A DNA stretch of 64,000 nt from Lumbricus rubellus (Eukaryota; Annelida; Clitellata; Crassiclitellata; Lumbricidae), in contig OX243816.1 in the NCBI GenBank assembly GCA_945859605.1, forward strand, positions 34,907,807 to 34,971,806, read 5' to 3'. The notes beneath the pieces are model-generated. The model did not search any database and was not told where the DNA came from. It saw nothing but the letters and a program-made list of their open reading frames with translations. Below, one piece after another: positions 57,251 to 64,000 of the stretch (position 1 is the stretch's first letter; the number at the start of each line of letters is the position of its first letter). The position numbers and the translations under genes are program-made.

Positions 57251-57529
57251 CTCTCCCTCTGTGTGTCTCTCTCTATGACTGTCTGTCTGTTTTTCTGCCG
57301 TGTCTCTCTGTCTCTGCATGTCTGCATTTGTCTGTCTTTTCGTCAGTCGATTTATCAGTTTGTATGTTTTCCCATACTTGCTTATCTTTGCATGTTTGTC
57401 TGCCAGATTCTTTTCAGTATTTATATTGACCTACTTGAAAAAACCCGATTTATTGACCGCCATTCTCTCTCGTTCTCTATATCTCTTTCTCTTGTCTCTC
57501 ATCTTTCTTTCATTTTCTATTATCTATCT

Positions 57530-57556
57530 CTGTCTGTCTGTCTGTCTGTCTGTCTG

Positions 57557-57600
<44 letters not shown>

Positions 57601-57640
57601 TCTATCTTTTTCGCTGTCTGTCTGTGCATGGTAAAAGACT
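57530..57640. repeat. (TCTG)n and (CT)n microsatellite
   Basis: ctgtctgtctg followed by a long (tc)n run. Confidence 0.93.
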
Positions 57641-57686
57641 GAAAACGACTGATTGCTGTGTGTGTGTGAGAGAAAGAGAGAGAGAT

Positions 57687-57745
<59 letters not shown>

Positions 57746-57758
57746 GCACCGAAAGCTC

Positions 57759-57857
<99 letters not shown>

Positions 57858-57890
57858 AGCAATTAGTCTTTTCCAGTCTTTTACCATGCA
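57625..57890. repeat. Long palindrome built from microsatellites
   Basis: The left arm reads tgcatggtaaaagactg(a), gactgattgctg, (tg)n, (ag)n, (acag)n. The right arm reads (ctgt)n, (tc)n, (ac)n, cagcaattagtc, cagtcttttaccatgca. The order is mirrored block by block, so the 266 bp can fold into one hairpin. The loop is caccgaaagctcg (57747-57759), which also recurs just after the right arm at 57889. Confidence 0.88.
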
Positions 57891-58374
57891 CCGAAAGCTC
57901 GTTAAGTAAACTTGCCACCGCTGCAAAAGCGGTCTGTGCATGGTACCCTTTCTTTATGCACCCATGGCATGTGCGGTGTTTCACGTGGTTTCTTAATTAA
58001 ACGAATAACCGAATATATATATATAGGCCTACATATAATTACATATATATGTGTGTATGTGTGTGTTTGTGTGTGTACTGATGCCGTTGTAATACGTTGA
58101 GTTAACTAAGTAAATCAGAATAAACAAAAATAAAGTCTGTATAACACATCGTCCATATAAATGGCGTATAATATTTATATCTTGACGTGACATCCAGGCC
58201 TTCCAGGGACTGATTAGCCTACAATGACCTTCCGCTGCTGTAGGCTACACCATTCTGCAAAGGTTGAAACATGAGCTGGACAACATAATTATATTATCGG
58301 GCAATATCATGCAACCTTCCGCACGCATAGGCTTCGTGTTGTTAATGTTGTTGCTGTCGTTGTCGCTGCCACCG

Positions 58375-58432
58375 CAGAGATGCTGTTGCTGTTGCTGTTG
58401 TTGTTGCTGTTGTTGTTGCTGTTGTTTATTGC
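58375..58432. repeat. (TTGCTG)n microsatellite
   Basis: ctgttgctgttgttgttgc run. Confidence 0.88.
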
Positions 58433-59306
58433 GGTTGTCAAATTTTTGCGTCGACCGAAATATCCTTCAGCCTATATAATTATGTAGAGGCCAACGTTCT
58501 CTGACCGAGGAATAATACGGGTGAAGTGAAATAATAAATAGTTTCCACACAGTAATCCGTGCATGACCACCCTGTAAGCCCACCCTTTCAATCACAGCAC
58601 GAACCACCAGGAAATCCGTTGGCTACAATTATCCGAGGACGAGATGCTTAGGCACCACCACTGTATAGGCCTAGTCACTTATTTCACATATATATATATA
58701 GTCTATATACATGTACATGCATAGTTAAATATAATGTAGATAATGTAATTATTAATTATTATATCCTACTGGATGACCATATTTTTTTATAAGCATATGG
58801 AACCTTGGAACGGTTCATATGAATGGGTTCCGTGTTATATAATGTCAGTGGAAATTTTGACATCAAAGGTAAAGCACCTTTCCTCTCTCTCACAAGCGAT
58901 ATATATATATATATACATTATACACATATATTATTATATTTATATATATATATAATTATATTATGTAGATGTAAATAAATTATGTATAATTTATAGTCAG
59001 ATGATTTTAATAATTGAGTGCATGAATGTGGGCCTAATCACACGAAACAGTGCATGAATTTCCTATAGTGAACTTTTATCATCAGCAAATTTATTTTAGC
59101 AGATCACATCATGTATAATAGTAGGCTAGGCCCTATGCAATCTAGGCCTATTCATTAATGTATCCATGTACAGTATTTGACCATTTCCATACGGTATCGC
59201 CTTAAAAGAACCTCACAGTCATTCTACTCAAGAAGTTTTAAAAATGATTAGCGACGAAATGTTAAGCACTGATATTTTTGGAAGATTATTAAATTAAAGC
59301 CAACTT

Positions 59307-59499
59307 CAGGGATTTTTAGCGTGCAGTTGTACACAAAATGTGCAGTTCTAAACAGATTTGTGCAGTTGCAGAAGCACTTCTGCACCGTTAAAACTAGTTT
59401 TAAAAGTCATTTTTCTTCCGATTGGGAGTGATTTTCTATGGAGGATCCAAAAGGAAAAAAGGGGTTGTGCAGTTCTCAAAATTCCTTAAAACAGCCTTG
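59307..59499 (+). mobile_element. 193-bp hAT MITE, second full copy
   Basis: It starts cagggatttttagcgtgc and ends ccttaaaacagccttg. The 8-bp flanks gccaactt (59299-59306) and gctaactt (59500-59507) differ at one base. The interior matches the copy at 42521. Confidence 0.85.
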
Positions 59500-59684
59500 G
59501 CTAACTTAAATCTAAACTGATAGATCCATATTTTTCTTGTGGCATTCCAAGAAACAGTTTCTTTTATTCTTTCACAATTGAAAACGTTTAGTCAAACCCT
59601 GTAATAGGCTACAATTCGACAAGCAATGCTGGCCACCAAAAGGATCGCAGTTTTGTTTGACAAGTATCCATGGATCGTAAAGAC

Positions 59685-61130
59685 CAGTGTTATTTTCGTG
59701 AACGAGAACGAAACGAGAACGAAAAAGAATAGGCAATCGTTCACGAGAACGAAAACGAAAACTAGAAAGAAATTGTGAACTGAAACTGAATAAAAACGAA
59801 AAAGAATCATTGTGGAACGAAATAAAAACGAGAACGATATTGAAATCCTGAACGAGAACTATAGAAAATACAAACACAAATCTGCTGGAATTTTCGAGCG
59901 CGAAGCAGTTCAACGATGCGCATGAATAGGCCATAAATTACTGTCATCCAAACCCCTTCTCGTCTTTCTAGGCCACAAAGAAGTGATTGTTGGAAGGTTG
60001 CTCTTTTGACCGTCAATTCATTTTATGACTCGGCTTGCTGGTTCCTCTTTAATTAACCTCAGCCTTTGAAAGGTCTATGTTATCTGCCTTATTGGTCTCT
60101 CATACACCACACTTTAATTACATACTTGAATCTTTACCTCCAGGCTTGGATTAATCTTTTTTGGGCGAGGGGTTAGACAATTGCACGCTTGAATGGCTCC
60201 AGTTTAACATTGCTATCGCTCTACCCCCACTCACTTAGAACCAAGTGGGAGAGGTTGATTCTTTCCATCTGAACTGTATAGGCTAATTTTATGGCTTAGT
60301 TTCTAATTTCTGTTTACATAACCTCATTCTTTCCAATCGCTTTGCTCTCCCCCTCATTCACAACGCTTGATTTCCAAACCTGCTGAACGTCACTCACCTG
60401 TTAACTCTTTGGAGGAAATGTGGGGTATGACACATCCAAAAACTATTCTACTTTAGCGGAAAACGTGGATACCAGCTTGGATTATTTTTGTCTACCTTAG
60501 TGACTATGAAATACGGACAGTCGGACACTACAGCAATTTCAGGTATTTTGAACGAACATACCCTGCATTGAGTATAGGCTGAAGATAATGACGACTACAA
60601 CATTCTATGTCGTACTTGAAATATTGGCTATTCGTGTTTTTGATAACGTTGGTGGTAAGTAGATATTGGACGGTGATTAGTTCACCTGCAGGCCATTTAA
60701 AAAAATGTTTGAAAAATTATTTGTTGGTGATAATCGCCAGCTTATCTGCTAATTGGTCATAAAAGAATAATTTAATTCACAATTAATGTTTTCTATTGAT
60801 ATCAAATTAACATTGTCGTATTGATATCTTGCAACAAAAAACATGTTCGCCTATTGGGGCATGTCATACGGTCATACCCCACCTCACCACAAACCTTCCA
60901 ATTCTTCACTTCACCTTCAAAGGGTTAATTTCGAGAACGAAACGAAAAAGATTAGTCATTAGTTCACGAAAACGAAAACGAAAACTAAAATGATTTTATG
61001 AATAGAAACTAAACTAAAACTAAAATGATTACCAGAGGCAAAACTAAAACTAAAACTAAACTGAAATGATTTGATGAAGAACTAAATAGAAACTAAAATA
61101 GAAATGATTTTCTGAACTAAAATAACACTG
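59685..61130. mobile_element. 1446-bp hAT-type element with 8-bp TSD gtaaagac
   Basis: The ends are cagtgttatttt (59685) and aaaataacactg (61130), perfect 12-bp inverted repeats. gtaaagac is exact at 59677-59684 and 61131-61138. Sub-terminal regions at both ends are built of gaacgaaaacgaaaac/actaaaac repeats, so the repeat tracts run in the same direction rather than inverted. The internal unique DNA has no recognisable transposase. Confidence 0.88.
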
Positions 61131-61326
61131 GTAAAGACATCAGAGGAGAAAAAGCAGCGAAAGATTATAATCAAGTTACAGTACAGAACCAACCAACGAT
61201 GCTATTGGAAAACATCGAGATCGAATAGGGATTCGATTCCAGAAACCATCTGCACTATCTGCAGGGATCGATCATGGCTTAAAATCTCATTAAGCGTATA
61301 GGAACACACACCCAACTCTGCACGGT

Positions 61327-61743
61327 TCAAATCTGTAATTCTATTAGCCTAACGTTTAACCCTTCGTATTCCCAGTCCGTTCTGATGCGTGTCCCATAAA
61401 TATTGGCGATATTTCCGATGCCTTTGTATAGAAAAGCAGCGAAAGGCGAGACTGTCGTGCGGTTCTTGGTCCAATAAATAATATTCAGCTTCGCTATAAA
61501 TCTCTTCGCGTCGCCATCGGTAAAGTCTCTTTCTCCCTTCCAATCGATTCGATATCTCGTTCCCAACATGGACAAAAACCCACTCCCTTGATACTCATCC
61601 AAACTGTACGGACGCTTAGCAATTCCGACCACAGACCAGCGCACGCTAGGGTCCACTGAAGTGAGTATGACGTATTCAGCTAGAGACTCCCATGATACAC
61701 TGTCTATGGATGCTGCGGATCTACCAGGACTCAGGGATGCCAT
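61327..61743 (-). CDS. Unrecognised 138-codon ORF or exon
   Basis: The frame is open from a TAG at about 61,788 and its first Met is at 61743. It could be an exon with an upstream acceptor: the frame before the Met reads PKNLDLGGKNCEC. The product has balanced, non-repetitive composition rich in aromatic residues (VSWESLAEYVIL, VRWSVVGIAKRPYS, RFIAKLNIIYWTKNR). Two similar short segments, GTRYRIDW and GTRIRTDW, are visible. I recognise no family and no signal peptide. It lies upstream of the visible PKA-RI exons on the same strand, but the sequence does not resemble any PKA-R region. It is either a separate gene, an exon of one, or a remnant. Confidence 0.4.
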   Translation of the reverse strand: MASLSPGRSAASIDSVSWESLAEYVILTSVDPSVRWSVVGIAKRPYSLDEYQGSGFLSMLGTRYRIDWKGERDFTDGDAKRFIAKLNIIYWTKNRTTVSPFAAFLYKGIGNIANIYGTRIRTDWEYEGLNVRLIELQI

Positions 61744-62516
61744 GCACTCACAATTTTTTCCACCTAGATCTAGGTTTTTTGGCCATGTCTATGTTTCTAG
61801 GTTTTTTCATGATCGCACTTTTTCTCAAGGTGGTTTTTCCGACAATGGTTTTTTTTAAATACAATAGATATTTTCTGGTGAAAAAAAACACAAAGACGTG
61901 AAAAAGTCGCAAAATTTTAGTTTTTGAAGCAAAAGTTTTAGATTTTGGAGCGAAAGACGTAAAAAAGGTCATCGGAAATAACATTCTAACAGGGAAAACG
62001 GAGAAAATTTTATAAAAGATCGTCAGAAATTCAAAGTCGGAAAGTCTCTGCTTTTTTTTAAAACAGAAATTCCCAATCTAGCTTTTTCAAGGTTTTTTCG
62101 GGCGGATCTGATATTTTTTTAATTCAGAGTGACATCCGTGCCAGGAAATATCTCCATCTAGCGGCCGCCATATTAGACGGTCTTGATGGTCTTGACCGAG
62201 AAACGACATGGTCCGCCAGACTCACGGATCGATACAAAATCGATCGATTCGCCAGTGGACCGAATGGAAATTGCGGTCGACGAATAGCATCATAGCATTA
62301 TAACATTATAGCATTATAACAGGCGGGTTCATGGCTCAATGAAGGGTCAAAGGTTAGCCTAATTTGGTATGCATGACGTCCGTAGCCGGGATAAATAATT
62401 AGGGGAACGAAGATTGAATTTGAACAAGGACTATCGGGCCAGATAATAATCAACCTCTAGCCTTGTATGCACGAATGTGCGTGCACACTACACACTGCAC
62501 ACACACGCACACATTT

Positions 62517-62732
62517 GTGGGGCGCGGTGGTGTAGTGGTGGCGTCGTTGCCTTGGAGCCGGAAGGTTCGAGGTTCAAATCGCCGCGTACGGTCCTTGGGC
62601 AAGTCCTTCACTCACAACTGCTCAGCGCTTAGGCGTGAAACTCCGATGCAGTGTCCGCTCTGCATTCGGGAGCGCCTCTGAGTAGCGAGAGAGTTTGAAG
62701 AAGCGCTATAGCAAGTGCACACCCAAACAAAA
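62517..62732 (+). mobile_element. Complete tRNA-derived SINE, copy 2
   Basis: Head ggcgcggtggtgtagtggt, B-box ggttcgaggttcaaatc, body ccttgggcaagtccttcact, then gcagtgtccgctctgcattc, gagcgcctctgagtagcgag and tail agcgctatagcaagtgcac. It is bounded by (CA)n on both sides. Confidence 0.87.
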
Positions 62733-63189
62733 ACACACACACATACACACGCACGCACGCATACATGCATTATCAATCATACTTCTATGAGCTTGCATAT
62801 TTGTTTACAGGACCTGGTGACATCGCTCATTGCAGAGGTCTTTATGTAGCGCTATTTTGGGAGGCGTCGTAGTTGTTGTGCTGTTGTTGCTGTTGTTATT
62901 ATTGTTATCAATCATTTCCTTCATACGCTTTGAGCATTGCTCCTCTTGATCGTGATTATTATCGTTATTGATAGGCCTATCGTCGTCGTAAATATCGCTA
63001 TCGTTCTTTGACTACATAATTATATCATAGGTCTAAATATAAATTGTATAATAGGCTATTATATAGCATATATAGTATAAATTATACACAATTTAAATTT
63101 ATATAATATAATTAATAATTATATAATATGTATCTTCATTGTCTGCGTCGAAACGGTCAATTTGAAGATAATGACGATGACAATTTAAA

Positions 63190-63253
63190 AAATGATGATG
63201 ATGATGATAACGATTACGATAATTAATGTAACATCATGATCATCAAAAACAAG

Positions 63254-63292
<39 letters not shown>

Positions 63293-63415
63293 AATAATAC
63301 TAATACTTATTGTTATGATAATGATGACGATGACGATGATGATGATGATGATGATGATGACGATGACAATGATGATGATGACGACGACGGCGATGATGAT
63401 GATGATGATTGTCAT
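63190..63415. repeat. (CAA)n and (GAT)n compound microsatellite
   Basis: aacaacaacaac run at 63,250-63,292, then gatgatgac runs to 63,412. Confidence 0.93.
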
Positions 63416-63546
63416 CTTCAGCATAGGCTAATATGATAATCGCAGTGATCACGGTGCCCACATAAATTATATGATCACAGAACAAGAGGAAAGGGAATGA
63501 AGTGATGGCACAATGACAGTCGCTGTGGGAGAATATTATATAGCGC

Positions 63547-63548
<2 letters not shown>

Positions 63549-63631
<83 letters not shown>

Positions 63632-63720
63632 TCTCTATTTTGTCTCTGGATGTCTACCTTGCTGTTTGTCTCTCTAACTCGCTGTCTGTTTGTCTCTCTG
63701 TCTGTCTGTCTGCCTGTCTG
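63549..63720. repeat. (CT)n and (TCTG)n microsatellite
   Basis: About 40 near-perfect tc units followed by ctgtctgtctg. Confidence 0.95.
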
Positions 63721-64000
63721 TTTGACTGTCGCGTGTCCACTGCTGCCAAGCTCTCCAAGCCGGAAATGCAATGACTTGTTTATGGCGCCTGAAGGGTCAT
63801 TGCTAATGCACATTGCACACTGTGCACAGAGACTCTGCTGGCGAGGGTAGGATGGAGGATGAAACGAAGACATGCGTAGAAAACGACTCGACCCCTGCAG
63901 CTAATACCCTATAGTAGTTTACCCTGCTGGCTATTTAGTCTGACTTCGAGAGGGTGTCTGATGACTCTGATCTACGCACTACGCACATGTAGAGTTGTGT

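Noticed and set aside
59572..60016. Phe/Arg/Val-rich ORFs on the - strand
   Set aside because: They are translations of the gaacgaaaac sub-terminal repeats of the hAT element.
55000..64000. Missing 5' exons of the PKA-RI gene
   Set aside because: I searched the - strand for the residues preceding DIFDAMF and for the RRxxS/A inhibitor segment and found no convincing match, so no exon is called here.
1..64000. Prokaryotic-type systems (operons, defence islands, toxin-antitoxin, phage)
   Set aside because: All supported genes are intron-containing animal genes, and there are no ribosome-binding-site/operon arrangements or phage-like clusters.

Overview
The window looks like nuclear DNA of an invertebrate animal. 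Genes are split by spliceosomal introns, intergenic DNA is AT-rich, and microsatellites, minisatellites and DNA-transposon remnants are dense. The X11/Mint protein is closest, as far as I recall the family, to invertebrate forms. The motif aggcctat is scattered throughout. A marine invertebrate, possibly a non-chordate deuterostome, is my guess, and the sequence does not prove it.

Three protein-coding genes can be supported. (1) An X11/Mint (APBA/lin-10) adaptor gene on + covers about 1.03-16.19 kb. Eleven exons join in frame from a Met at 1066 to a TAG at 16186 (558 codons plus stop) and give a PTB domain followed by two PDZ domains. The true 5' end may lie further upstream. (2) A two-exon gene on + (26275-26643 and 35802-36575) encodes a small single-pass membrane protein resembling KCNE potassium-channel beta subunits, with a long cytoplasmic tail. 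(3) The 3' part of a type I regulatory subunit gene of cAMP-dependent protein kinase lies on - (54831 down to 46658). Eight exons join in frame and cover most of both cyclic-nucleotide-binding domains and the stop. Its 5' exons were not found and are probably outside the window. Genes 2 and 3 are convergent. A 138-codon ORF on - at 61327-61743 may be a fourth gene, but I do not recognise it.

Layout: 0-16.2 kb is the X11 locus, with tRNA-derived SINEs, a LINE 3' fragment and a small MITE in its introns. 16.2-25.7 kb is intergenic and holds a 21-bp array, a mariner-like element with ~195-bp terminal inverted repeats (TIRs), a TA-flanked MITE and a 43-bp array. 25.7-36.6 kb is the KCNE-like locus. 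Its 9.2-kb intron contains a LINE remnant split by a complete hAT-type element, a 23-bp array and a piggyBac-like MITE. 36.6-46.6 kb is intergenic and microsatellite-rich, with one perfect hAT MITE. 46.6-54.9 kb is the PKA-RI locus; one intron holds a retrotransposon encoding a restriction-like endonuclease, bordered by (TTA)n on both sides. 54.9-64 kb holds a second, inverted copy of the piggyBac-like MITE, a microsatellite-built palindrome, two hAT elements and a SINE.

The three proteins belong to different systems: synaptic/trafficking scaffold, putative channel modulation and cAMP signalling. Their proximity looks incidental. I found no operon, CRISPR array, phage or other prokaryotic-type system. 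The most useful results are the splice-resolved gene models and a set of mobile elements whose ends and target-site duplications (TSDs) can be read directly.
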